Positions 38,600 to 49,176 of a stretch of DNA of 64,000 nucleotides are shown here, piece after piece. This DNA is from Populus alba. Taxonomy: Eukaryota > Streptophyta > Magnoliopsida > Malpighiales > Salicaceae. The stretch is from contig NC_133290.1 of NCBI RefSeq assembly GCF_005239225.2, positions 9,804,204 through 9,868,203 on the forward strand, written 5' to 3'. A program made the position numbers and the translations under genes. Each line of letters opens with the position of its first letter. Position 1 is the first letter of the stretch. Below the pieces are notes generated by a model that worked only from the letters and a program-made list of their open reading frames with translations, was not told the origin of the DNA and did not search any database.

Positions 38600-40040
38600 T
38601 TTTATAGGAAGATACTAGACACATGGAACTATATTGTGGTAAATTTTTAGGTCAAATAGAGTTCAGAAACATATTATTACAAAGGGTCAAAGTTACTAGA
38701 TATATCTTGTCAAATATGTCAGACTAAACCTTTGTATACTGGTTAGGACATATCTGGAGCTACAAGTGAAATTTATATGCGATTTAAGTTGGTTTAGAAT
38801 GAGAGAAGAAGGTGGAGTGAATTTTTTAGTGTGATAACTATCTAGAGCCCAAGAAAATCAAGCTTGATGTGATTACTTTTACTGACTATGTCATTGTGTG
38901 ATGGGATCAATTAATGACAAACTACATGAGAAATTATGAGAGGCAAATTGATACTTGGGATGAGATGAAATCCCTTATGATGAGGAGATATATGCCTAGC
39001 CACTTTTATATAGAATTGTATCAAAGGTTGTAGAGCTTGAGTCAAGGTACAAAGAGTGTTGATGAGTACTTCAAAGAGATGAAACTTGCTATGATTCAAT
39101 CTAATATTGAGAAGGATAGACAAACCACATGAGAAATTATGAGAGGCAAATTGATACTTGGGATGAGATGAAATCCCTTATGATGAAGAGATTTATGCCT
39201 AGCCATTTTTATAGAGAATTGTATCAAAGGTTGTAGAGCTCGAGTCAAGGTACAAAAAGTGTTGATGAGTACTTCAAGGAGATGAAACTTGCTATGATTC
39301 AATCTAATATTGAGAAGGATAGGGAGGCCACTATGGCTAGATTTATGAATGACCTTTATTATGATATAGCTCATATTATAGAGATGCATCATTATATAGA
39401 GTTAGAAGAGATGATGCATATGGCTGTGAAGGTGGAGAAACAACTTAAATGAAAGGGTACCATTCAAAAAAGCCAATCATTATGACCTTCAAAACCTTGG
39501 AAACACAATTGGAAGGCTAATACTAGGGGTAGTCCATCATGGAAAAATAAGGAAGGCAAGGTCAAATACCCTAGAGAGAAAAAAGACACCTTGATCGTTA
39601 TTAAAGGCAATAATGTTACTCTTACTTCTTGTAACCGTGACATTAAATGCTTTTGTTGTCTAGTTGGTGGTCGTGTTGCTTCACAGTGTCCAAACAAAAG
39701 AGTTGTGGTTATGAAAGCTAATAATAAGGTTGAGACTAATGGGGGGTAAAGACAAGATGCCACCATTAAAGGATGCTAATGATGTTTGTGTTGAGTATCC
39801 AGTTGAGAGAGAGGCATTTATGGTGAGGAGAGCATTGAATATGCATGCCAAGGTGGATGATTCAGAAGGTCAAAAGGATAACATATTCCACACGAGATGA
39901 CATGCTCATATTAAGGTATGTAGCTTAATTATAGATGGTGGTAGTTACACTAGTGTAGCTAGTACTGAATTAGTGAGAAAGTTGAACTTGCACACTACCA
40001 AACATCCCAAAGAGAGAACGATGTGCTTGAAGTCATGACT
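38600..40040 (+). mobile_element. Gypsy gag-protease fragment inserted in the CACTA element
   Basis: Blocks match Ty3/gypsy gag: TWDEMKSLMMKRFMPSHFYR, an ELYQRL-SLSQGTKSVDEYF-like segment, a DREATMARFMNDL block and VELEEMMHMAVKVEKQLK. A degenerate zinc knuckle (CFCC...ASQCPNK, about 39650-39700) and a protease core CSLIIDGGSYTSVASTELV at about 39925-39985 follow. There is no polymerase. Two in-frame stops and a 203-bp duplication break the frame. Confidence 0.8.
38922..39327 (+). repeat. 203-bp tandem duplication in gag
   Basis: The segment starting near 38925 with catgagaaattatgagaggc recurs at 39128, a period of 203 bp, with only a few substitutions. Since 203 is not a multiple of three, the duplication itself shifts the frame. 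Confidence 0.92.
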
Positions 40041-40059
40041 GAAAATCTACAAAGAATGT

Positions 40060-40625
40060 GCAAAAAATGGAGATTCGGGCTACATGGAGGAATTTTGGCA
40101 TGAAGACTTTGTTTTTATTATCCTATTTTATTTTTTTTATTTAATGTTGAATAATAATTTTTAATTTGGGTTTACTGTGGCCTATTAAACATTATTTACG
40201 AGTTTATTTCATTATTGAACTTATGTTAGTTTATTACTAGTTTAAGTCCATTAGCTTGGAACCCAAAAAGAATTCATTAGGGTTAGTTAGAGAAGACTCT
40301 ATTATGTTTTTTCAGATGTAAATTTCACCAGCAAGTTGGAGCATAAATGTGAGTTTTTCTTTTATTTGTTTGTGGGAAAAACAACTTTTCTTTACAGAGA
40401 CAAAGATCGTACAGTGACTTATCAAAAACTAATTGGGTTCATGACATTATTCATGTATTTATGGTTCTTAGAAACAAGGTTATCTCTAGGTTCAAGTTTT
40501 TTTTCCAATACCTTCGGTTCTTAGGTACAGGGTTACATCTAGGTCAAGGTTCTATCAAACTTGATTTTTGGTTTTCCGGGTTATTATCTACTTTGTTGGG
40601 GGTTGCTTGATCATGTAATTAAAAG
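40060..40625 (+). repeat. Probable LTR of the gypsy fragment
   Basis: Non-coding AT-rich sequence lies between the protease remnant and the point where CACTA coding sequence resumes. It contains aattcattagggttagttag and two copies of a gttcttag-taca-ggttacatctagg-like phrase near 40460-40540. Ends are not resolved and no second LTR copy was found. Confidence 0.35.
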
Positions 40626-41277
40626 GTTTGCAGCAGGATACTAATGATGAAGTAAATGTGGGATATGATGTCTTTCAGCTTGATAAGTGAGTTGATCCGT
40701 ATCGAGATGCTCTATCTCTCGACATAGAAGAAAATTCAAATTTTGGTATCGCTGAGAAACTTTTGTTGATGTTGATGTTGATGTTGAAAAGTTAAATGAT
40801 ATTTTGAGAACCTGCATACATATAGAAGTCAATGAAGATAATGATAGCGATGAAATCAATGTAAGACATTGCAATGGAGACGACGATGATGAATATGAAA
40901 TTGAAGAAGAAAAGGACAATTATGATTAAAGTGCACAACTCGAATGTGTAATAAAATTAACTATAATGTAATATTTCTGGATGAAATTAACTTTAATATA
41001 ATAATAGTGACGTGAATTTATTATTACATGAAAAAGAAACATTTATTTTTTATGATTTTATTATTATACACAGAACCAGTTTTATTGTGATGTGTGTGTT
41101 GTTGTGATTTTAAGTATTTGCAGGATAGATAGATAAAAAATACAGATATAATCTGGCAATAAAAACCATTTTTGTACAGATGGAATTACCGACAAACCAT
41201 AAAATACCAACAGATACACTGACGGATTAAGTTCGTCGGTATATTCTAGATAACTTTGGAGTTGTTCACTTCTCAAT

Positions 41278-41340
41278 GGCATCGTTCATTGTGTTCTTTA
41301 TATGTGGCATCGTTCATTGTGTTCTTTATATGTGGCATCA
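41278..41340. repeat. 28-bp tandem duplication in CACTA 3' DNA
   Basis: ggcatcgttcattgtgttct plus eight bases occurs twice in direct succession. Confidence 0.85.
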
Positions 41341-41469
41341 TCGACGGATTGTATCCATTGATATATTCCAGAGAGCTTTGAGACTATTCACTTCTCAATG
41401 ACATTGTTAATTACTATTCATTACAATAACTGATGGACTGAAAAGTTATTGGTTTCTAAAAAAAATTAT

Positions 41470-42230
41470 TAAATTGAAAATTTTAATTAAATGTTATAGA
41501 TGGAAATACCGATGAAAATATTAAAAATATTAATATTTAATTATCCTTTAGTAAAATTGTATGTAAAAAACCCTAAATTAAAAGACCAAAATCCCTAATT
41601 CATAACCTTCTTCTTCTTCTCTCTTTCTTTTCTGTAAAAAATGAGAACGTCTCTCTCCTCCTTAACTCCTTCTCTTCTCTTCTTCTCCACGCGTACCAGA
41701 TATGTCCTTCTCTTCTTCTCTTCTCTTCTCTTCTCATTTTTACCTTTAAAAAAAATGTCTCTCTCTTCTCAATTTTTTTTGTTATTTGTTCTTTTTTATC
41801 TTCTTAGCTTCGTTCACAACGAAATTAAGGTAAGATTGTTTTCCTATTTTTTGTATTTTTGGCATTATATTTTTTTTGTTTTTGTTTTTTTATTCTTAAT
41901 AATTGTTGGAATCTTGTTGTTGGATTTTTTTCATATAAGAACAATTTTGTTGTATTTAGATGATGTATTAGAACAACAAGCTCTTCTAAGAGCAAGAAAA
42001 AATGGTTTAGAACTTGGTTGTTGTTTTTTAGCTTATTCTTCCAAACATATTTGAAAAATTCAAAGACAAAAATGGTTGAGAAAACTCAAATATAACACAA
42101 CTACAGTTGAGCTGTACGCATCAATTTTGGAGACCAAAACTCATTTATGGTTTATTAAACTGTCCAAGATTTTTTGCATATGATGGTGCTTGTATATATA
42201 ACTACCATCCCCAATGCTTATTAGAATAGT
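41470..42230. other. Unassigned CT-rich and AT-rich DNA
   Basis: A 137-codon frame at 41641-42054 begins in a CT-rich stretch resembling a plant 5' UTR and continues into low-complexity Phe/Leu-rich sequence with a donor-like aaggtaagatt at about 41827. It has no domain character. It may be CACTA non-coding DNA or another element's leader. It is not called as a gene. Confidence 0.35.
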
Positions 42231-43032
42231 TTTGAAACCCGAACCGGCCCGGCAAGTCGACCTGGGACCCAGCCGACCCGAGCTTGGGATCGGTCCGGGT
42301 CTAAGTAAAAACCCGCCGAGGAGTTAACCCGACAAAACTCGGTCAACCCACCGGGTTGACCCAGAACCTAGTTGACCTGAGTAAACCCGGCTGAGACCTG
42401 ATGTAACATCTCTCATTTCGGGATAAAACAACAATCTCATATCAATCGGAAAAAAAACACATAATAATTTATTTATTTTGTACATATATGTTCATGGTCT
42501 TCGTATTAAAATCTACCAGAATTTGATGGAGTTCCCCCACATACCGGAAGGTCCGAGGTTATTGACATAAATTTATTTACACTTCTAATAGCTCGCATCT
42601 CATAACTCAATTCCCGACCTAATCATCCTAGGTTTTCAATTTTCATACTTATACCCACTTTTATCATCCACAATATTTATGAAATGCATTATATAACAAG
42701 ATATCATTATGGATAGATAAAAATAAATAAGTATAATTATGTTGGCATGAAGCATGATTATATGAACTACATGGTTAAATTCATTCAGTCAAGTTTAAAC
42801 GTTAATTATACAAATATTTTTATATTTACAAAATACAAGGGTATACTCCCTAGAAACTAGATTACAAGAAGGGAACATAAGCTAGTATCTACTCTTGTCG
42901 TGCATGTGATGATCCTGAAACAAAATACATATTATTGAAAGGTGAATATTACAATAAATATGACAACATGAACATCTAACAATTTTAACAAGGTAACATG
43001 TATTCATAGTTCATTTGCTTCTCCTTTCTAGT

Positions 43033-43056
43033 TTATTATTATTATTATTATTATTA
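43033..43056. repeat. (ATT)n microsatellite
   Basis: Eight ATT triplets in the LTR-like segment. Confidence 0.9.
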
Positions 43057-43204
43057 GAATCCATTCCTTGTCCAACTATTATTAATTGTTCCCCCTGCCA
43101 CTTTCAACTTTCATTATAGACTTTATGAGATTGAACATGATCATTTTTTTCTTATCACATTACTGATACCAATATCACCGGTACCATCATCATCACTCCA
43201 TATG

Positions 43205-43490
43205 AGTCATTCCAAGGTGATCCCCTTATCCAGGATCCTAACATACACTAAATGTATGTTAGTCCATACATGGTGATCCCTTTACCCGGGATCCTAACAT
43301 ATACTAAATGTATGCTAGTCCAATTATGACTATCCCCTTACCCGGGACCCTAACATACATTAAATGTATGCTAGCCGATACATGGTGATCCCCTTACCCG
43401 GGATCCTAACATACACTAAATGTATGCTAGTCCATATATGATGATCCCTTTACTCAGGATCCTAACATACACTAAATATATGTTAGTTTA
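43205..43490 (+). repeat. 56-bp tandem repeat, about five copies
   Basis: Units contain ggtgatccccttacccggga, then tcctaacatacactaaatgt, then atgctagtccatacat. Five copies with 3-8 differences each run head to tail. Each unit includes an inverted repeat CATACA-ctaaa-TGTATG and most include CCCGGGATCC. The spacing is too regular for chance and the units are contiguous, unlike a CRISPR array. Confidence 0.9.
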
Positions 43491-43944
43491 TGCCTCAAAT
43501 CGTACTTCTCATATTTCCTTTGTCAGTGATAATTTCATCATTTGGCAATTTACACAACTTTTCACCTTGAATACCCATACATGCAGAAATTTCATTTCAC
43601 ATTGGTAATATAAATAAATCGTGGAAATTAACTAGGAAGTATAAGTGCGATTCACCTACCTGAAATAGAAGTTCTACTCGTACTCCCCTACTGCTGTTGT
43701 TGTTGTTGCCCCACGCCTGTGGTCCCTCCTGAAATTCACAGGTTTATCCCATAAGTTCTTCTCACTCAAGGATATGTTTTATTATAAACATATCAACAAC
43801 CAACAAGTCTTTCTTTCAGTCATCATTTTTTTTTAATATTTTATGTTTTTCTTATTTCACCCATTAATATTGTCATTCTTTGTGCAACTGTAGTCATCAT
43901 TCCTTTATATGTATATTTGAACTATTTCTACTTAAAATTCAAAC

Positions 43945-44060
43945 TGTTACTGTCTCGTTTTTGAACTGTCACTGTCTCATTTTTTAACTGTCGCTGTCTA
44001 GACATTGAACTGTCACTGTCCAACGGTTACTGTCTAGGCATTGAACGGTCACTACAGTCT
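43945..44060 (+). repeat. Short gaactgtcactgtct-type repeats
   Basis: About six copies of a 17-25 bp unit (aactgtcactgtctcgttt and variants such as aacggttactgtctaggc) follow one another with variable spacers, inside the same LTR-like segment as the 56-bp array. Confidence 0.75.
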
Positions 44061-45769
44061 CGTTTGGTGACCCATGGCTGGAGTTCTATAACTCTAAATT
44101 GAGTAAGACCAATTTCATTAGTTAGCCAACATTCAAAACTACAATTTCTATAAGGAATCTGATCCTAATTCTTTCATCCTCCTACCCGAAATCTCTCTCA
44201 AAATCAAGAGACGAAACTGTCCAGATTCGTCAGCCTTTCCATTTACACACAACACATGAAGTTCTTTAATTTAGCAACTCATACTTTTTCCTCAATTTAA
44301 ATCTAAGAACTAAAATCTATAATTTAACATCCACACATCAATTCATAATCAACTTGAAATGACTCATAAAAGCAGGTTTAGAATACCTTACCCGATACAC
44401 ATCAAAGTTTCGATCCCTCTTTTTTTTTTTCTTTCTAATGGCAGCCGGCCCTTCCCTCTTCTCTTCTTGTTAATCCATTTCCCACTAGTGCTTATTTTAC
44501 CTACAACCCTTAATCTTGGATGGTTTTTTTTAAAAAAAAAAATTTTGGTGTTTCTATCTGATTTGTAAAAATGAACATAAAACTCCCTCTTTTCTTTCTT
44601 TACGTTATCTCCAAATCTGTTTTTGGTGACAAGAGGAGTACTTATGCTCTATAATTATTCTTATTTTCATTTAGGCCCCATCTTCTTTAAGTGTATTTGT
44701 TTTACCCCTACTTCTTTCTAGTTTAGTTTATTTCCTTTAAATTTAATCCAGTCTTGATTTTTATTTTTATTATTATATTTTTATTTCTCGGGATTTACAC
44801 CTGACTACCTTTATTTTTTTTTTATCAAAACAAGTATCCCCTACCTCACCTGAAACCAAGAAGACAGCCCCCCTTCAACAGCTAGATATCTCCAATCTGT
44901 ACTTCAATATCTCAACAAAAATCTTGCAAAAGTTTTCAAATATTCTCCAAAATCCTCCAGCAGAAACTTCTCATATATGATCAAAAGCTTCTCCCTACTG
45001 AACTAATTTGGGAAAATAAGAACTGAAGCCTTAGATTACGGGCCAACGTGATGGAATCTGGTCATAGATGAGGAAAATGATAGATTTATTTCCATGCCAA
45101 AAGAAAGCGAAATCCAAAAAAAGAAAAAAGAAAACAATATCCCCTACCTCACTTGAAAACACACCTCTAGAATTTCAAATTCCTTAAACAAGTTCTCCTC
45201 GCTCGTAACTTTAAACTAACAAGACAAATTAATTTTCTTTTTATTATTTAAACAATCACTGCGGCACCCCTTTGAATCTCGTTTTGTTTCTCTCTCTTGT
45301 TTCTCTCTTGTTCTCTTCCCTTCAGAAGTCAGATCCATCCCACAACCCTTGCTCTTTTTCTCATAGATCTCTTTCAAAACTCCTAAATTCTCACTAATTT
45401 TGGAGGTTCTTGATTCAAAGTTCAGGTTTTTTTGAGTTTTTGGTGTTGGGTTTTAAGAGATGGTGAAGAATTTGAAGTGAGGGTTTGATGGTTGTTGAAA
45501 AAGAAGATCACTTCGAAGCAGAAAGTTACAAGGCAATAGATTTTGCGGTCACTTATTAGTTTAAAGTATGATAATTGTTTTTATTTGTTAACCCGGGTTG
45601 ACCCATCTGACCCGTGACTCGATCATTAGACCAGGTTGACCACTGGGTTGGGTTTCAAAATATACAATATAATATTATTATGATAATAATTATATGTATT
45701 AAAAAAATAAAAGAAAAGAAGCTTTTCTTATTTATAAAGTAAAATTCTAGTTAAAAAGTAAAGATTAAA

Positions 45770-45772
<3 letters not shown>

Positions 45773-45801
<29 letters not shown>
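45773..45801. repeat. (AT)n microsatellite
   Basis: About 14 AT dinucleotides. Confidence 0.9.
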
Positions 45802-45804
<3 letters not shown>

Positions 45805-46640
45805 TAAAAAATACTCTAAAAATGATCATAATGACCAAAATAGAATGTTCATGAAAAAATTTTAAATGACCAAAATTCTTAGCAATTGCTTAACTTGGTG
45901 TAGCATAATAGAATGTTCATGCATGGTTTGTAATAATATTTTATATATTTCATTTTCTTCAAATTCAACACTTCAAAAAATTGAATAAAATCAACTGGTA
46001 TATGGCAATCAAATTTAAATTCATGTGTATTTACAAGTAATCAAAATTTGGGTAGTCTTCTCATATAGCAGAGGTATTGTTGATTTTTTTATATATATAA
46101 AAAAAATAAGAATTGTTGTTTTTTTATATTAAAAAATAGGAATGATTTACGATATTTTAATCTTTTAATTTGTGTAAATACCTAGGAGAAAGTCAATACC
46201 GCATTGTACGGATAAGATCACTACTAGTTCTTCTAGCAGTGACTCTGACGATTATGAGTTATTAATCTAGCAGTGATTCTGACGATTATAAATTGTTAGG
46301 AGCCAACCCTGAACAAGCATTCGAGTCACAAGCACTCATTCTCGACGCAAACACATTGAGTGAAATGTCATCACTCATCACGCTAAGTGGGTGTCCCTTC
46401 AGAACGAGATCTATTTATTAGAAAGTACCATACCCAACAAAAGCTCAACCACTCAATGTAAATTTGTTTTCCTTTCATACACTACTAAAAAATAAAGAAC
46501 ATGTTAATAATTTTTGAAAAAATAATTTTAATTAATGAATGCAATTTCAGGTTTAGAAATATTGAGGTTGTCTGAACCATAACATCAATTATGAAATCAT
46601 CGATGAAAGTTCCATTGTTTCAATAAAGTCAAGTTTCAAA
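45802..46640. other. AT-rich intergenic DNA
   Basis: Nothing recognised beyond a short direct repeat, agcagtgactctgacgatta and agcagtgattctgacgatta (about 46232-46290). Confidence 0.4.
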
Positions 46641-47600
46641 AAATCTTGAATGAAAACCTATAGTTGATGCATGGTTCAAGGTTTTTAGGTCTAGTGTTAC
46701 AGCCAGACCCAAGGCTCTTGGGTTTGGCATTGCAACCAAATCCACAGCCTTGAGTCTGACATTGCAACCAAATCCACTTAAACTTGGGTGATGCAAGTTT
46801 AATATTCTATTTGTATTATAAATATTATTATTTTTATTATAATGAATATTGCTAATATAATAATAAAAAAATTTTAAAAAAATATTATTCATATTAAAAA
46901 AACAACCATAGATTTGATTTAAAGGGTAAAATTAAAAAATATTATTATTTTAATAATATGATTAATATTAAAAATATTATTATTGTCATTATTATTAATA
47001 TTTTTAATAAATTTGAAAAAAGTATTATTACTATTGAAAAAAAAACCCGTAGATTTGATTAGAAGGGTAAAATTAAAAATTGTTATTGTTGTTGTTGTCA
47101 TCGTTGTCGTTGTTGTTATTTTTATTATTATTATGATTATTAGTGTTATTCTTATTTTTAATATTTTTATTATTATTAAATTTGAAAAAAAAAATATTAT
47201 TGAAGAAAAATCATAAATTTGACTTGAAATGATTAAAAACTATAAGAATTTAGGTGATGTAAGTTTAATATTATTACTAATATTATTATCTTTATTATTA
47301 TTATTATGAGAACTAGACCCCAAAAACATAGGTTCGGCTGGGCACTAGACTCAAGTTTATAATCATTAGTATTATTCTTATTGTTATTGTTATTATTATT
47401 GTTATCATTATCATTAATTAATTTATTTAACAGTATTATTATTATTGAAAAAAAACCATAAATTTGATTTCAATTGATAAATAACTATACGAACTTGGGT
47501 TAAACAAGTTTAATATTATTATTAATATTAAAATATTATTTTTTTAATTATAAATATTACTATTAGTATTACAATTAATAATATATTTTTGGATTAGACA
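46640..47600. repeat. TTA/ATT-rich degenerate tandem repeat block
   Basis: Units of roughly 120-200 bp recur about five times. They combine attatt/aataat runs with tagatttgattagaagggt, ttgaaaaaaaaaccatag and aacttgggtgatgcaagttt. At the left, cattgcaaccaaatccac occurs twice. The open frames inside are products of the ATT/GTT bias. Confidence 0.75.
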
Positions 47601-47619
47601 TTGCAGTCAAAACCAAGAC

Positions 47620-48430
47620 TAGGGCTGAACATTTTCGATTCGGTCCGGTTTTGAACCAAAATAAACAACCAAACCGAATTTTATTTATTATTATTATTTT
47701 TTGAACCGAACCGAACCGAAAACCGGTTCAAACCGATTAATTTCGGTTCGGTTTTTTCCCTTCCAAACCGGTTCAAACCGATAATTAGTGACTAGACGAA
47801 CCCGATTTCTTTCTTCTCATCTCCTCGTTTAGAACATCTGAGTTAGACAGTGACATTCTAAATAGTTTCGTAAACTTTCAAGAAGCCATTATCCATGTAT
47901 CTCATCATTAAAGTTAATACCCATTGCAGGTAACTCATTAATAATTCCTTGAAACTTGTTAAAATGATGTTTCATCTTGGTATCTCAATGATATCATCTG
48001 CTTTATATCAATGGAGAAAAATTAAAACAAGATTTGATAAAGCGACCAATGGCTAGCCGGATAAGATCTTTTATTTGATTAGGACCGGCAGGGTGGAAAG
48101 CCTTACTACCTGAGGGGTGAAGGAAAGAAAGTAGATGGCTTGATAGCTTTCCCGAGAAGATAATCCGCTATCCCCACTTTCAATAGTCTTTCTTTTAAAC
48201 TTGTCACAAGACGGGATTCATTCAGATAATAAATAATGCTTTCAAAGGGGCTTCCTTACTTAGAGACTAAAATGAGAGTAAAGGGAGAAAAGATCCGGAG
48301 AGACGGGGGGTTAAGTGAATTGGAATTTTTTTGTGATTTTTTAATCGGTTAATTCGGTTTTTTTTTCGGTTCGGTTTTTTTAGTTTTTTTTTTTGTTTTC
48401 TTGGTTTATCAATTTTTTTGCTCACCCCTG
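47620..48430. mobile_element. hAT-like non-autonomous element (811 bp) carrying foreign-looking DNA
   Basis: The left end tagggctgaacattt and the right end, read on the other strand, caggggtgagcaaaa form degenerate inverted termini. The flanking octamers ACCAAGAC (47612-47619) and TCCAAGAT (48431-48438) match at six of eight positions, which fits an aged 8-bp hAT target duplication. Both arms are rich in CGGTTCGGTTT and CCGAACC words. The middle, about 48030-48315, has a quite different composition. Confidence 0.6.
48030..48315. other. Mitochondrial-type DNA inside the hAT-like element
   Basis: This ~285-bp stretch is GC-richer than its surroundings and has the look of plant mitochondrial spacer DNA: segments such as gaccaatggctagccggata, gaaagtagatggcttgatag and aagatccggagagacggggg. 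It does not encode a recognisable mitochondrial gene. Assignment as a nuclear insertion of organellar DNA rests on style only. Confidence 0.4.
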
Positions 48431-48690
48431 TCCAAGATCAAGACGCTTTGCAGATATTATTAATGGGTTATACTAAATTTAGAAATTTAGCTTTTTCTAT
48501 ATTATTAATGGGTTATACTAAATTCTACCACTCCACCTTAAAATAATGTTTTTAATATTTTTTTATTAAAATCTAATCGCTCTCTAAAAATTATCGGGCT
48601 ATTTGTTACCGGTATGCGTGAGGGGCACAAGTGTAGCAAGAGGAAAATCAACCCGACCCGCTTCAGAAAACAAATCGTTTGGAACCAAAA

Positions 48691-48699
48691 TATAAATAA
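48691..48699 (+). promoter_or_regulatory. Probable TATA box of SF3A1
   Basis: tataaataa lies about 35-60 bp before the likely start of the non-coding first exon, in the right place for a core promoter. Confidence 0.45.
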
Positions 48700-48825
48700 A
48701 GTCGGTTCTTGGGTTTTTTTTGCTTAAAAATAATCTACACTGCATCCTTCTCACTCTGAGACTTTCTTTTTGTATAAAACCCTAGCATATCGAAAATCTC
48801 TAATTTCAATCCTCTCTACAGCTCA

Positions 48826-49076
48826 GTAAGTTCTCTTATTTCCATTCATTAATTTATTTTTAAACTTTATAGATTATCTTTGCTTGGAAATTAATCATCT
48901 TTTTTGTTATGTTATTTACTGATTAGGCTTTTCAATTTCGAGATGAATGACTGGTTTCAGTTATTGATAGGGTCTCTTGGAATGGGAATTTGGCGGGTTT
49001 CGTTTGGTTTTTTTATTTTGCTTTTGGGCTACTCTGAACTAATCAATTTTTTTTTATGGTAACTTGTTATTTGCAG
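48826..49076 (+). other. Intron in the SF3A1 5' UTR
   Basis: Donor ctca|gtaagttc and acceptor ttatttgcag|gtat bracket a T-rich 251-bp stretch between the leader exon and the exon that holds the start codon. Leader introns are common in plant housekeeping genes. Confidence 0.65.
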
Positions 49077-49176
49077 GTATTTTTTTTTATCTAAATTTGT
49101 GGGGTTTTCTTTGGTGTGGAGCTGGTTTGATGCGGCTTGTTTTTGAGATTTTTGATCGAGTCTTGGAGAAATAAGA

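Larger units (their letters stand above)
33969..41460 (+). mobile_element. Decayed CACTA (En/Spm) transposon, interrupted
   Basis: The left end reads CACTATAAAAAA at 33969. It is followed by subterminal motifs of the accgaca/tcggtaa type (about 34005-34080), a hallmark of CACTA ends. From 35128 to about 38550 plus-strand blocks match the TNP2-like transposase in order: ERSWRYRDSPEWLRRMD, GFINYTLSNPKNISGGG, a VFTIKSDYRLSEAVYDKIIE block at 35620, LGLCTDKFNPFSSF and SWLVILIIYNLPS at 36050-36150, and a DVVS-type block near 36590. Later pieces run to the zinc-finger and DUF4218-like parts at 37000-38400. Stops are frequent. The acidic tail of the second frame reappears at 40660-40930. Subterminal acggatta/gtcggtat motifs return at 41180-41460. 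The right CACTA terminus was not found. Confidence 0.8.
42403..45585 (+). repeat. Gypsy-type LTR (solo or truncated)
   Basis: It starts TGTAACATCTCTCATTTCGG, the same terminal word as the LTR at 23499. About 120 bp in there is a related taccagaatttgatggagtt-like stretch that parallels that LTR. The 3' end is not resolved. It carries the 56-bp repeats at 43200-43490, and short gaactgtcactgtc repeats at 43945-44060. An RNA-start-like CT-rich block lies near 45280-45350. No internal coding region is attached. Confidence 0.5.
42235..45660. mobile_element. GC-rich short-TIR element split by a later insertion
   Basis: The left part (42224-42402) begins ttttgaaacccgaaccggcc and is rich in gacctg, cgggtt and aacccgg. 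The right part (about 45586-45660) ends with actgggttgggtttcaaaat. The two outer ends are inverted copies sharing ttttgaaaccc. The inner 3.2 kb belongs to an LTR-like segment inserted between the halves. Confidence 0.6.

Noticed and set aside
41641..42054. 137-codon plus frame
   Set aside because: CT-rich start and low-complexity Phe/Leu content suggest a leader and intron, not a protein gene.
43205..43490. Possible CRISPR-like array
   Set aside because: Units are contiguous 56-bp direct repeats without variable spacers, in a plant nuclear LTR.
46983..47216. Val/Ile-rich open frame
   Set aside because: It is the translation of GTT/ATT repeats.
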